From assembly GCA_003030785.1 (NCBI GenBank), contig PYVH01000029.1, positions 1 to 32,066 of the forward strand: a stretch of 32,066 nt of DNA, given 5' to 3'. A model generated the notes under the pieces. The model was not told where the DNA came from. It saw only the letters and a list, made by a program, of their open reading frames with translations, and did no database searches. This DNA comes from Marinobacter sp. B9-2. Lineage in GTDB: Bacteria; Pseudomonadota; Gammaproteobacteria; Pseudomonadales; Oleiphilaceae. Each line of letters opens with the position of its first letter. Positions within the stretch are counted from its first letter, which is position 1. Positions 16,180 through 23,804 of the stretch are shown piece by piece. The position numbers were made by a program, and so were the translations under genes.

Positions 16180-16975
16180 TCCGGACACCCTGTTTGCACG
16201 GCTCTGGGAGTCCTACCGGCAGGTGACCCCCTCTGCCGAACGCATACATAAAATCCTGGGCGCCGAAGAAGGGCAGGCCATCGTCAACGACCATATCGCG
16301 CTTCGCACTTTCAACCTGGATCCGGTGCGGCTGGGTGCCCTGGCCGAGCACTTCCTCAGCCTCGGCTACAAAGAGGGTGGCGAATACCATTTCGAAGCCA
16401 AAAAGCTCTATGCCAGACACTATGAACACCCCTCCGGAGAGCTACCAAAGGTGTTTATCTCCGAACTGCTGGTTGAGCAATGCTCGCCGACATTGCAGTC
16501 CATAGTGAAAAGCCTGGTTGAACAGGTTCAACCGGAGGCGGTTACTGCCGATGATTTTCTTTATTCCGGACGCCACTGGGACGTTGATTACCAGACCTAC
16601 CGCGATCTGATGCAGGAAAGCGAATACGCTGCCTGGATGGCCGCCTGGGGCTATCGCGCGAACCATTTCACGGTCAGCATCAACCATCTGGAGCGGTTCG
16701 GCTCGGTGCCGGAGATCAATCAGCTGCTGAAAGATCACGGCTACACGGTGAATTCATCCGGCGGAGAGGTGAAGGGCTCCCCGGAGGACCTGCTGGAGCA
16801 GTCGTCAACCATGGCCGATCGGGTGCCCGTCGCCTTCTCCGACCAGACCGTCACCATACCCAGCTGTTTCTACGAGTTTGCCCTGCGCTATCCCAAACCC
16901 GACGGCCGGCTTTACTCGGGGTTCGTGGCGGCCTCCGCCGACAAGATCTTCGAGAGCACTAACAGCGGGAGCTGA
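16169..16975 (+). CDS. DUF1338 family protein (HglS-like metal-dependent oxygenase)
   Basis: A 268-residue protein of the DUF1338 family. The longer member HglS of Pseudomonas putida (about 464 aa) uses Fe(II) and O2 to turn 2-oxoadipate into D-2-hydroxyglutarate. The key residues appear to be kept: His and Arg four apart in NDHIALRTF (compare H70 and R74 of HglS), His in RANHFTVSIN and Glu in CFYEFALRYP. It lacks about 200 residues relative to HglS. ATG 16169 has GAGGAG 9 bases upstream, inside the end of astA, so the two genes are translationally coupled. A role in amino-acid catabolism is likely, but the substrate is unknown; the link to arginine is inference. Confidence 0.85.
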   Translation: MHTDPDTLFARLWESYRQVTPSAERIHKILGAEEGQAIVNDHIALRTFNLDPVRLGALAEHFLSLGYKEGGEYHFEAKKLYARHYEHPSGELPKVFISELLVEQCSPTLQSIVKSLVEQVQPEAVTADDFLYSGRHWDVDYQTYRDLMQESEYAAWMAAWGYRANHFTVSINHLERFGSVPEINQLLKDHGYTVNSSGGEVKGSPEDLLEQSSTMADRVPVAFSDQTVTIPSCFYEFALRYPKPDGRLYSGFVAASADKIFESTNSGS

Positions 16976-16997
16976 TGCCGCGAGTCAGATCGCGCAA

Positions 16998-17654
16998 TTA
17001 CGACCACCCCTGTTCGCCGAGCAGGGGGACGAATCGGACTCCGCACAGCTCCTCGGTCCGGAATTCATCCTCCGCCAGTCGTGTGATACGCATCAATGAC
17101 TGGCCACCATGTTCCGAGCCAACGGGAATCACCAGATGCCCGCCAACCGCCAGCTGATGCTTTAGCGAATCCGGGACTGCCGGCGCGCCGGCAGCCACAA
17201 TAATGCCATCGTAGGGCTGGTGCTCCGGCCAGCCCATGGTGCCGTCACCACAGCGCACCTCGACATTGTCAAAGCCCTGGGAGGCCAGCGTAGCGGCAGC
17301 CCGGTCTGCCAGCTCCTGAACCCGTTCAATACTGAATACCTGGCCGGCAATGCACCCGAGCACCGCAGCCGCATAGCCCGAGCCGGTCCCTATATCTAAA
17401 ACCTTTTCCCCGCCCTCCAGGTCCAGGGCTTCTGTCATCAACGCCACTATGTAAGGTTGGGAAATGGTTTGCCCGGCGCCAATGGGAAGCGGCCCATCTT
17501 CGTAGGCGCAATCCCGCATGCGCTCCGGAATGAACTGTTCCCGGGCCACCCGGCCCATGGCCTCGAGCACCCGCGGCGACTCGATTCCCCGGGCCACGAG
17601 CTGATAATCCACCATGGAAGCTCGACGTGATTCAAAGTCATTATCCTGTTTCAT
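16998..17654 (-). CDS. pcm: Protein-L-isoaspartate O-methyltransferase
   Basis: A 218-residue repair enzyme that methylates L-isoaspartyl residues of damaged proteins with S-adenosylmethionine. The family motifs are plain: GAGQTISQPYIVALM (59-73), the SAM loop VLDIGTGSGYAAAVL (85-99), FSIERVQEL, and the DGIIVAAGAPAVP and GGHLVIPVG strands. Length is that of E. coli Pcm (208 aa) plus a short N-terminus. There are two start candidates: ATG 17663 has GGAGG only two bases away, while ATG 17654 has it about 11 bases away. I chose 17654 with modest confidence. Here pcm is not next to surE or rpoS, unlike in many gammaproteobacteria. It converges on the DUF1338 gene. Confidence 0.93.
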   Translation of the reverse strand: MKQDNDFESRRASMVDYQLVARGIESPRVLEAMGRVAREQFIPERMRDCAYEDGPLPIGAGQTISQPYIVALMTEALDLEGGEKVLDIGTGSGYAAAVLGCIAGQVFSIERVQELADRAAATLASQGFDNVEVRCGDGTMGWPEHQPYDGIIVAAGAPAVPDSLKHQLAVGGHLVIPVGSEHGGQSLMRITRLAEDEFRTEELCGVRFVPLLGEQGWS

Positions 17655-17845
17655 TGTTCCCATTCCCTCCAGTGGTCCGGCTACTTACCAGCCGTTACAA
17701 AGCAGTAACTCTTTTACAACGGCGATCCCGACATTATCTGACTACTTTTTAGTCACCGGCAATGACAGATACAACCGCCGAATGCCAAAAACAAAAAAAC
17801 GGACAACGGGGAGAAAACCGGGATACCCGTTGCCGAGGAGGAGAA

Positions 17846-18511
17846 ATGTCAACATCCGTAAACCACCTCGACGAGCGCACGCGGGAGTCCGCAGACTTGC
17901 TCGAAGAGATCATGCCCTCTGCCATCACCCTCGCAATGATGCTTCGCCACCGGAAAATGGCGGCGTGGCTGCGCACGGAATTTGACGGCTACCAGGATCT
18001 TGCTGCCGCTCCCCCATACCGCAGACAGCTACATGGGCACATCGTTGCCAAGTCTCCCCAGTATGGCTGGATTCCGGCGCCGGTAGACGATCAGCAGAAA
18101 GAGGAGTTTGGATACATGGATTTGCTCGAGGGCGTAAAAGCCCTGGAGAAAATCTGTGTCAATTGCAAAAAGGGCAACGGCAACCGGGTGCTGCTGGAAA
18201 AAGACGAGATGGCGGTGCTGCAGAAGCAGATCAATCTGACGGCCGAACTGGCTATCAACCTGAGCCGCGACGTTTACTGCCGGCTGCTGAGAACCGTCCG
18301 GGCCGCCATTTATCTGTGGACCCAGGAACTCATGGCCGAGGGCATTGCCGGAGAACACAACCACTACAGCCCTGACGAGCGAGCGAAAGTGGCCCACCTG
18401 GATGAGCCCGAGAAGTTCTGGCGACGGTCCATGGAGGAAGTCGACAGCCTGCCGATACCGAACGTGCGGGAAGTTGGATTCTTTGAACGGGTGTTTGGGC
18501 GCGCAGGCTGA
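17846..18511 (+). CDS. AbiTii-like domain protein
   Basis: A 221-residue cytosolic protein. Its N-terminal half (about 12-70: SADLLEEIMPSAITLAMMLR, then AAWLRTEFDGYQ and PPYRRQLHGHIVAK) resembles the AbiTii domain, found at the N-terminus of some defence-associated proteins, where the LxxWxxxELxGY...PxYR pattern is typical. The rest is helical (KDEMAVLQKQINLTAELAINLSRDVYCRLLRTVRAAIYLW) with no nuclease or ATPase motif that I can see. The ATG at 17846 has GAGGAG 5 bases upstream; the frame opens earlier at 17762 without support. It stands alone, 15 bases from a convergent permease gene, with no toxin or restriction partner. Function is unknown; the domain call is from memory. Confidence 0.6.
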   Translation: MSTSVNHLDERTRESADLLEEIMPSAITLAMMLRHRKMAAWLRTEFDGYQDLAAAPPYRRQLHGHIVAKSPQYGWIPAPVDDQQKEEFGYMDLLEGVKALEKICVNCKKGNGNRVLLEKDEMAVLQKQINLTAELAINLSRDVYCRLLRTVRAAIYLWTQELMAEGIAGEHNHYSPDERAKVAHLDEPEKFWRRSMEEVDSLPIPNVREVGFFERVFGRAG

Positions 18512-18526
18512 CGCCTGCCGCCCGGC

Positions 18527-19303
18527 TTACCAAAGCACGCTGACCATTCCGACGCTGCTCACCAGCAGCAGCACCGCTCCCAGCAACCGGAAAAACACCG
18601 GGGTTTCAGCCTGGAGGATGCGGTCATGGGCGTAGAGCCCGATGATATGCCCCACGGCTGCGCAGGGCAGCAGCCAGAGATGATGGATAAGCTGGAGATC
18701 GACGCCGGCCCAGACAAAAGCGGCCATCTTGATCAGCACCAGGATGAACCATAGCGCAAATAACGTATCCCTCAGCTTCTCCTTCGGCAGGTGCTGCGCC
18801 GCCACGGCGATGATCAGGGGCGCGCCTATCAGGGATGTGCCGCTGATGTAGCCACCCACCATCAGAAATATCGCATCCACTGTTTTACTGCCACTGCGGA
18901 ACGGCCGGTTGATGATATAGGAGACCGAGTAAAGCGCCACGATCACAAAGATGATGGCACTGAGGATATCGGAAGGCATGGTGATCAGGCCAAACACGCC
19001 GATCAGCTTGGGCACGATCATGATGCCGAGGATCCGCCACAGGTATTGCCAGTCAACGGTGCCCGAGCCCGCCTGCCGCGGCTCCCCGTTCCCGGTTCGA
19101 TTGTTCATCCAGATCGTCAGTGACGAGAACACCAGAAGGTGAACCGCAATGATCGGCAAAAACACCAGTGGCTGATCAAGAACCAGCAACAGAAATGGCA
19201 GGGACAGAACGGCACCACCGAACCCCAATCCGGAGCGGACAAAACCACTCCAGACGAAAATCAGGGCAATCAGAAGGTACTGTATAAACGAAAGCTCCGA
19301 CAT
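18527..19303 (-). CDS. TSUP family permease (TauE/SafE-like)
   Basis: A 258-residue inner-membrane protein with about eight hydrophobic segments in two similar halves, as in the TauE/SafE (TSUP) family of sulfite and organosulfur anion permeases. The family's paired glycine-rich motifs are visible at GFVRSGLGFGGAVLSLPFLLL (near residues 19-39) and GYISGTSLIGAPLIIA. The substrate is not shown by sequence. ATG 19303 has GGGGAG 8 bases upstream, whereas the longer open frame to 19357 has no ribosome site. It is divergent from the LexA-box-controlled radical SAM gene, with 138 bases between. Confidence 0.88.
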   Translation of the reverse strand: MSELSFIQYLLIALIFVWSGFVRSGLGFGGAVLSLPFLLLVLDQPLVFLPIIAVHLLVFSSLTIWMNNRTGNGEPRQAGSGTVDWQYLWRILGIMIVPKLIGVFGLITMPSDILSAIIFVIVALYSVSYIINRPFRSGSKTVDAIFLMVGGYISGTSLIGAPLIIAVAAQHLPKEKLRDTLFALWFILVLIKMAAFVWAGVDLQLIHHLWLLPCAAVGHIIGLYAHDRILQAETPVFFRLLGAVLLLVSSVGMVSVLW

Positions 19304-19375
19304 CGGCTCCCCGGTCAAGAATAAAAGATCAGCGAATGTTACCTGCCCAGGGAGCAAGTCTGCGAAATTTTCTGG

Positions 19376-19404
19376 TTGATGAGAGCAAACGGCAAGAGTA
19401 CTAT
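19376..19404 (+). promoter_or_regulatory. Putative sigma-70 promoter of the radical SAM gene
   Basis: TTGATG (19376-19381) and TACTAT (19399-19404) are 17 bases apart, each matching 4 of 6 consensus bases. The predicted start, about 19411, falls inside the LexA box, and the leader would be about 30 bases. Confidence 0.5.
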
Positions 19405-19409
19405 CGAAT

Positions 19410-19429
19410 TACTGTTCATACATACAGTA
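19410..19429 (+). promoter_or_regulatory. LexA (SOS) box
   Basis: TACTGTTCATACATACAGTA holds a perfect CTGT-N8-ACAG core, and 6 bases on each side are fully symmetric (TACTGT/ACAGTA), as in the gammaproteobacterial LexA consensus. It lies 12 bases before the radical SAM start codon and over the predicted transcription start, the usual place for LexA repression. Confidence 0.85.
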
Positions 19430-19441
19430 CTCGGATAGCCC

Positions 19442-20503
19442 ATGAAAACTCGCGCCACCGCCCTGAATCCCCATAACCGTTTCCAGCCGATTGTCACTGA
19501 CCGTGAAGTCGATACGGACTGGTATAACGATCCCGAAGACGATCTGAATCCCGATACCCTGGCCACGGAAGTCATCCAGGAAACCGCAAAATCCATCATC
19601 AGTCGCAATACGTCACCGGATGTACCGTTTGATCAGTCCATAAACCCGTATCGCGGGTGCGAACATGCCTGCATTTACTGTTTTGCCCGCCCTACCCACG
19701 CCTACTGGGACATGTCGCCGGGGCTGGATTTCGAGACTCGGCTAATTGCTAAACCAAACGCCGCTACGCGACTGCGAGAAGAGTTGGACAAGCCCGGCTA
19801 TCGAGTTTCGCCCATTGCGCTGGGCGTTAATACCGATGCCTACCAGCCCCTTGAGCGGGACCAGAAAATTACCCGCCAGGTGCTGGAGGTTCTGGCCGAG
19901 TATCGTCACCCCGTGTCCATCATTACCAAAGGCGCACTCATTCTGAGAGATCTGGACCTGCTCGCGAACCTGGCTTCCGAGGGACTCTGCTCTGTAAGGA
20001 TCAGCCTGACCAGTCTGAGCAATGATCTTAAACGACGAATGGAACCAAGAACCGCAGCTCCCGCGACTCGCTTGAAAATGATCCGCCAACTCTCGGAAGC
20101 GGGCATTCCAACCGGTATTATTCTCGGCCCGGTCATTCCTTTCATCAACGATCATGAGATCGAGTCGATACTGGAAGCCGCCGCAGAGGCGGGCGCGACC
20201 CGTGCCAGCTGGATTATGCTACGTTTACCCCACGAGCTGGACGAGCTGTTCCAGGACTGGCTGCACCGGCATTTCCCGCAAAGAGCTGAGCACGTGATGA
20301 ACCGGATGCGCGACCTGCGGGGCGGCAAGAGTTACGATGCCACCTTTGGCCGCCGAATGACCGGCATCGGACCATACTCGGATCTGATTCGCCAGAGATT
20401 CACAAAAAAGGCGCGGCGACTGGGGCTCAACCTCCATGAGGAGGAACCCTTGCGCACCGATCTTTTCCGGCGGCCGGGCGGGGAACAAATGCCGCTGTGG
20501 TAG
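19442..20503 (+). CDS. PA0069-family radical SAM protein
   Basis: A 353-residue radical S-adenosylmethionine enzyme. The iron-sulfur cluster motif CxxxCxxC is at C73, C77 and C80 (RGCEHACIYCFARPTH). The stretch around it (NPYRGCEHACIYC) and downstream SIITKGALILRDLDLL, SLTSL and ASWIMLRLPHEL match the PA0069/SplB-like family, distantly related to spore photoproduct lyase. The reaction is not established; a DNA-damage role would fit the LexA box just upstream, but that is inference. The ATG at 19442 has only a weak ribosome site (CGGAT). It is transcribed alone, followed by a decayed gene 69 bases downstream. Confidence 0.9.
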   Translation: MKTRATALNPHNRFQPIVTDREVDTDWYNDPEDDLNPDTLATEVIQETAKSIISRNTSPDVPFDQSINPYRGCEHACIYCFARPTHAYWDMSPGLDFETRLIAKPNAATRLREELDKPGYRVSPIALGVNTDAYQPLERDQKITRQVLEVLAEYRHPVSIITKGALILRDLDLLANLASEGLCSVRISLTSLSNDLKRRMEPRTAAPATRLKMIRQLSEAGIPTGIILGPVIPFINDHEIESILEAAAEAGATRASWIMLRLPHELDELFQDWLHRHFPQRAEHVMNRMRDLRGGKSYDATFGRRMTGIGPYSDLIRQRFTKKARRLGLNLHEEEPLRTDLFRRPGGEQMPLW

Positions 20504-20572
20504 CGTCAAATGTCGGTTGCTCCAACTACGATAACCAACCGATGTTTCTCAGGGACGAGGTGGAGAACACCG

Positions 20573-21312
20573 ATGCATGGAACCCGATGTTTTTCCCTGG
20601 CAACGGTACTCATTGCCGTGCTGGCCAGCCTGTGTCCTCCGTCCTCCTTTGCGGCGGATGAGGCGATTGTTTCCAGGATTGAAGCCATGGACGCCGGCTT
20701 CCCGGTTCAGGTTCTCGGGAACAGGCTTATGGCCCATGAGCGATTTTTCCGAAGACCTGAGGGCCGATCTGGATTTGCTCTTCTCAGACGCTTTTCTCAT
20801 GCTCGGCTCACACATGGTGGAGGGCAAGGTCAATCCACAAACGGTTCACGCTGAGTGGACCGCCAATCGTCGCCATAGAAAGATGGAATCCGTTCTGACT
20901 GAAGCATTGGAACGTGGGGATCCTGCGCCAGATTGATGCCACACTCGAGCGCTGGCGGTGGCTGCCGGAATCCCTCGGCGAGACCTACGTGCTGGTCAAC
21001 ATCGCCGGTTTCGAACTACAGATGGTGGAAAATGGCGAGGAGGTGCTGCGAAAGCGCGTTATCGTGGGCCAGCCCTTCCGACAAACCCCGGTGTTCAGTG
21101 ATCGCATCCGTTACCTGGTATTCAACCCCGACTGGACCGTACCCCGGACGGTAATGGTTCAGGAACCCGGCCCTCAGAATGCTCTCGGGCAGGTAAAATT
21201 CATGTTTCCAAACCAGTATGATGTGTACCTGCACGACACCCCGGGCCGAGGCCTGTTTACGCGGAGCGAGCGATCGTTCAGCTCCGGCTGTCCGGGAAGA
21301 CGGCTTCATTGA
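20573..21312 (+). pseudogene. L,D-transpeptidase (YcbB/LdtD-like), broken by frameshifts and deletions
   Basis: Remains of an L,D-transpeptidase that would cross-link peptidoglycan. Pieces in order: a signal peptide and mature N-terminus (frame of 20573: SLATVLIAVLASLCPPSSFAAD, then ...VLGNRLMAHERFF); after a frame change near 20740-20765 an N-domain piece (LFSDAFLMLGSHMVEGKVNPQTVHAEW); after another change near 20910 the catalytic domain start (LRQIDATLERWRWLPESLGE, VLVNIAGFELQMVENGE, TPVFSDRIRYLVFNPDWTVPRT). VMVQ runs straight into EPGPQNALGQVKFMFPN, so roughly 50-60 family residues seem lost in frame. SSGC (Cys codon 21289-21291) is present, but CIRV-type sequence does not follow and the frame ends at 21312. 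The normal protein is over 500 residues; about half is missing. Translation signals (GGAG before ATG 20573) survive. It is very unlikely to be functional. Confidence 0.85.
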
Positions 21313-21548
21313 AATCCCGGCTGCAACGGCGCTGACAATCGGTGTCAGCTGCGTTTACCGGCATGCCGATAGTTCTCCCATTCCGGCAACCATGGAAAAC
21401 GCAGACTTCGCGGTAACCAGGGACACGTTTGCTCAAGCGGGTCACCGCTGGTATCTGCACGCTCACAAACAGGCGAGGCAGGTTGTTGGCTGTGAGCCAA
21501 CCCTGTCGCGCTCGGTCTATCCTACTCATGACACGGATTGATTCTGCC
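21313..21548. other. Degraded region downstream of the L,D-transpeptidase remnant
   Basis: 236 bases with no gene that I can support. One frame stays open to 21541 (EDGFIEIPAATALTIG and onward), but it lacks a ribosome site and matches nothing I recognise, so it is probably the scrambled tail of the broken transpeptidase gene. The promoter of the SelW-like gene may lie here, but I cannot place it. Confidence 0.4.
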
Positions 21549-21830
21549 ATGATCAACAAAATCGATATCCACTACTGCACAGGTTGCCGCTGGCTTCTTC
21601 GCTCCGCCTGGATGGCTCAGGAGCTGCTGACAACCTTCGAAGGCGAGATCAGTGAACTGAGCCTGCACCCGGGTACTGGCGGTATTTTCGAAGTATGGGT
21701 TAATGACAAGCGCATCTGGTCCCGTAAAGAAGACGGCGGCTTCCCGGAAATCACCAAACTCAAGCAGCTGGTTCGGGACCAGATTGCGCCGGAACGCTCG
21801 CTCGGGCACTCCGATACGAAAACCGCCTGA
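21549..21830 (+). CDS. SelT/SelW/SelH (Rdx) family thioredoxin-like protein
   Basis: A 93-residue cytosolic protein of the SelW-like Rdx family. The redox motif is CTGC (residues 10-13, in IHYCTGCRWLLRSAWMAQELL). Where animal SelW has selenocysteine (CxxU), this gene has TGC, so it is a cysteine form. LHPGTGGIFEVWVN and IWSRKEDGGFPE also follow the bacterial family. The partner and reaction are unknown; binding to a thiol or redox protein is assumed from the fold. The ATG at 21549 has a weak ribosome site; ATG 21528, in the same frame, is an alternative. A hairpin follows at 21856-21885. Confidence 0.87.
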   Translation: MINKIDIHYCTGCRWLLRSAWMAQELLTTFEGEISELSLHPGTGGIFEVWVNDKRIWSRKEDGGFPEITKLKQLVRDQIAPERSLGHSDTKTA

Positions 21831-21855
21831 TTTTCTTCCCCTCCCGAGAAAAGCG

Positions 21856-21885
21856 GCCGGAGGAACCCAACAGGGTCCCTCCGGC
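21856..21885 (+). terminator. Putative Rho-independent terminator
   Basis: GCCGGAGG and CCTCCGGC (8-base stem) enclose an inner ACCC/GGGT stem with an AACA loop, just after the SelW-like gene and before the ZIP gene. The following CTCTTT is only weakly T-rich, so termination strength is uncertain. Confidence 0.5.
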
Positions 21886-21935
21886 GTAGCTCTTTCAAGC
21901 TGCTATGCTGAAATCACAAGCAAAAGGGAGACTGA

Positions 21936-22721
21936 ATGACCTCTGACATCAGTATTGTCTGGCTGGGTACAATTGCCAGCTTGCTGGCAGGCCTTGCCAG
22001 CGGTGTAGGCGCTCTGGGCGTTTTTCTCATTCGCACTCTCACCCATAAACTGCAGGACGGAATGCTGGCCTCGGCCGCTGGTGTAATGCTGGCTGCGTCA
22101 TTCTTCTCACTGTTGCTGCCTGGGCTTGAATACGGTGAGCAGATTACGGGCCAGACCTGGACAGCTGCACTGATCGTCATATTCGGCTTGCTCTGCGGTG
22201 CCGGCGCGCTCTATTTCGTGCACCAGAAACTGCCACACCAGCATTTCGAGCTTGGCCGGGAGGGACCGGACGCCTCTTATATTCGAGGCATCTGGCTTTT
22301 CATTATCGCCATCACGCTGCATAACTTTCCCGAGGGCATGGCTGTCGGTGTCGGTTTTGCAGGCGGCGACGTCAATAACGGTTATGTCCTCGCCACCGGT
22401 ATCGGGCTCCAAAACATTCCGGAGGGGCTGGCCGTTGCCTTTTCCCTCCTCGCGATTGACTACTCGCGGTTCAAGGCCTTCGGCATCGCCCTGCTGACCG
22501 GACTTGCCGAACCATTGGGCGGCCTGTTCGGTGCCACCCTGGTTTGGCTGGCCGAGCCCCTGATGCCCTGGACGCTGGGTTTCGCCGCAGGTGCCATGCT
22601 GTTCATCATCAGCAATGAAATCATTCCGGAAACCCATCATCGGCAGTGGAAAATCATGTCCACCTTCTGCCTGCTGCTCGGCTTTGCCGTAATGATGTTC
22701 CTGGACGCTACGCTGGGCTAA
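21936..22721 (+). CDS. ZIP family divalent metal transporter
   Basis: A 261-residue inner-membrane protein with about eight hydrophobic segments that imports Zn2+ and related metals. The two metal-binding motifs of ZIP transporters are clear: HNFPEG at 129-134 and (Q)NIPEG at 159-164, each within a membrane helix. A loop with HQKLPHQHFELGRE (96-109) is the histidine-bearing cytoplasmic loop between segments 3 and 4. Substrate choice (Zn, Fe, Mn) is not decided by sequence. The ATG at 21936 has GGGAG 6-8 bases upstream. The last 14 bases overlap the convergent LysR gene. No Zur or Fur box was recognised upstream. Confidence 0.93.
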   Translation: MTSDISIVWLGTIASLLAGLASGVGALGVFLIRTLTHKLQDGMLASAAGVMLAASFFSLLLPGLEYGEQITGQTWTAALIVIFGLLCGAGALYFVHQKLPHQHFELGREGPDASYIRGIWLFIIAITLHNFPEGMAVGVGFAGGDVNNGYVLATGIGLQNIPEGLAVAFSLLAIDYSRFKAFGIALLTGLAEPLGGLFGATLVWLAEPLMPWTLGFAAGAMLFIISNEIIPETHHRQWKIMSTFCLLLGFAVMMFLDATLG

Positions 22722-23616
22722 CAGCCCACACGCCCGCCAGGGCTTCCAGGGCTTCTGCAATCAGGGGCTCGTCCTGGCGATCACGGTGCCATATAAAGCT
22801 GAGTGCACAGGGCAGTTGCACTCCGTCGACAATCTCCAGGCCGGTTTCCTGGCGCTCAGCCATGGCCAGCGCATCCCTGGCCAGGCTCAGGCCCACGCCG
22901 GCCCTAACCAGGTCCAGCATGCAGGCCTCCTGATCAACCTGAGCAACACCACGGGGCATCAGACCCATGGGTTCCAGGGTTCCCTTGAGCAAACGATGGT
23001 GAACGGAGTCTTCGGGGGTCACAATCCAGGGCATGGCCGCCAGATCCGACCACTGCGCCGATCGAATCCTCGGCCCCCAACCCGCCGGGGCAACAACGTA
23101 ATAATGAAACCGGGTCAGTTCCCGATGGGTTACCTCCGGTGCCAATGCCCCTGGCCCGACGCCCGGCGGTGCCAGGAAAAACCCCACATCCAGCCGGCCA
23201 TCCCGGACCTGCTCCAATACGCTGCCGCTCATGCCCTGCCTCAGCTCGGTTTCCAGTTGCGGCGCCCGCTCGACCAGCCGGTGTAGAAATGCCCCCAGAC
23301 GGATGAATTCCGGATCCACAATGGTGCCGATTCGCAAACGCCCTCTCAGCGTGCTGTGCAGTGCCCGGGCGCTCTGCTCAAAGGCCGCAACGGCCGCCAG
23401 CGCTTTCTCCGCCGTGGGCAGCAGCGCCTGGCCATCCGGTGTCAGGACCAACCCCTGAGGTTTGCGCAGAAACAGCTTCAGGCCCAACTCGTCCTGCAAT
23501 TGCTTCAGTTTCAGGCTAACTGCCGGCTGGGTCAGGTGAAGGCGAACCGCAGCACGGGAAACGCTACCTTCCCGCGCTACGGTAACGAATGCCCGAAGGC
23601 TCTGAAGGGGATGCAT
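22708..23616 (-). CDS. LysR-family regulator divergent from mmsA
   Basis: A 302-residue LysR-type regulator: helix-turn-helix in residues 1-60 (REGSVSRAAVRLHLTQPAVSLKLKQLQDELG, then FLRKPQGLVLTPDG) and an effector domain from about residue 90 (RGRLRIGTIVDPEFIRLGAFL). The ATG at 23616 has GAGGT 7 bases upstream. Its start is 188 bases from the mmsA start on the opposite strand, with a symmetric operator candidate between, so it probably controls mmsA and the GMC gene and represses itself; that follows the usual LysR layout and is inference. The effector is unknown. Confidence 0.92.
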   Translation of the reverse strand: MHPLQSLRAFVTVAREGSVSRAAVRLHLTQPAVSLKLKQLQDELGLKLFLRKPQGLVLTPDGQALLPTAEKALAAVAAFEQSARALHSTLRGRLRIGTIVDPEFIRLGAFLHRLVERAPQLETELRQGMSGSVLEQVRDGRLDVGFFLAPPGVGPGALAPEVTHRELTRFHYYVVAPAGWGPRIRSAQWSDLAAMPWIVTPEDSVHHRLLKGTLEPMGLMPRGVAQVDQEACMLDLVRAGVGLSLARDALAMAERQETGLEIVDGVQLPCALSFIWHRDRQDEPLIAEALEALAGVWAVSPA

Positions 23617-23641
23617 ACAAGACCTCGTTTCCAGGGCAACA

Positions 23642-23660
23642 ATATAAGCTTAACTTATAT
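23642..23660. promoter_or_regulatory. Palindrome ATATAAG-N5-CTTATAT, candidate LysR operator
   Basis: Perfect 7-base arms around CTTAA, 26 bases upstream of the lysR start. It contains a T-N11-A LysR box (TAAGCTTAACTTA). Its place fits autoregulation and control of the divergent mmsA promoter. Confidence 0.6.
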
Positions 23661-23680
23661 CTTGCTTTTAAAAATCTCAA

Positions 23681-23709
23681 TTGCTTTACCCAATGGCCAC
23701 CCCTATTCT
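23681..23709 (+). promoter_or_regulatory. Putative mmsA promoter
   Basis: TTGCTT (23681-23686) and TATTCT (23704-23709) with a 17-base spacer, predicting a start near 23716 and a leader of about 88 bases. The -35 box lies 20 bases downstream of the palindrome at 23642-23660, a spacing usual for LysR activation. Confidence 0.4.
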
Positions 23710-23804
23710 ACATGGTCAGATATTAACCAATGCGCATCTTTAGCCCGTAGAATTGAAATTTCTGCCACTTTGTATCGGCTAAATACGAAAAGACAGAGGC
23801 ATCC

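Noticed and set aside
18503-18518. Hairpin GCAGGC-TGAC-GCCTGC at the end of the AbiTii-like gene
   Set aside because: It has only six base pairs and no T tract on either strand, so a terminator call is not justified.
21576-21587. Possible selenocysteine in the SelW-like protein
   Set aside because: The second redox position is TGC (cysteine), not an in-frame TGA, so no selenocysteine machinery is needed.
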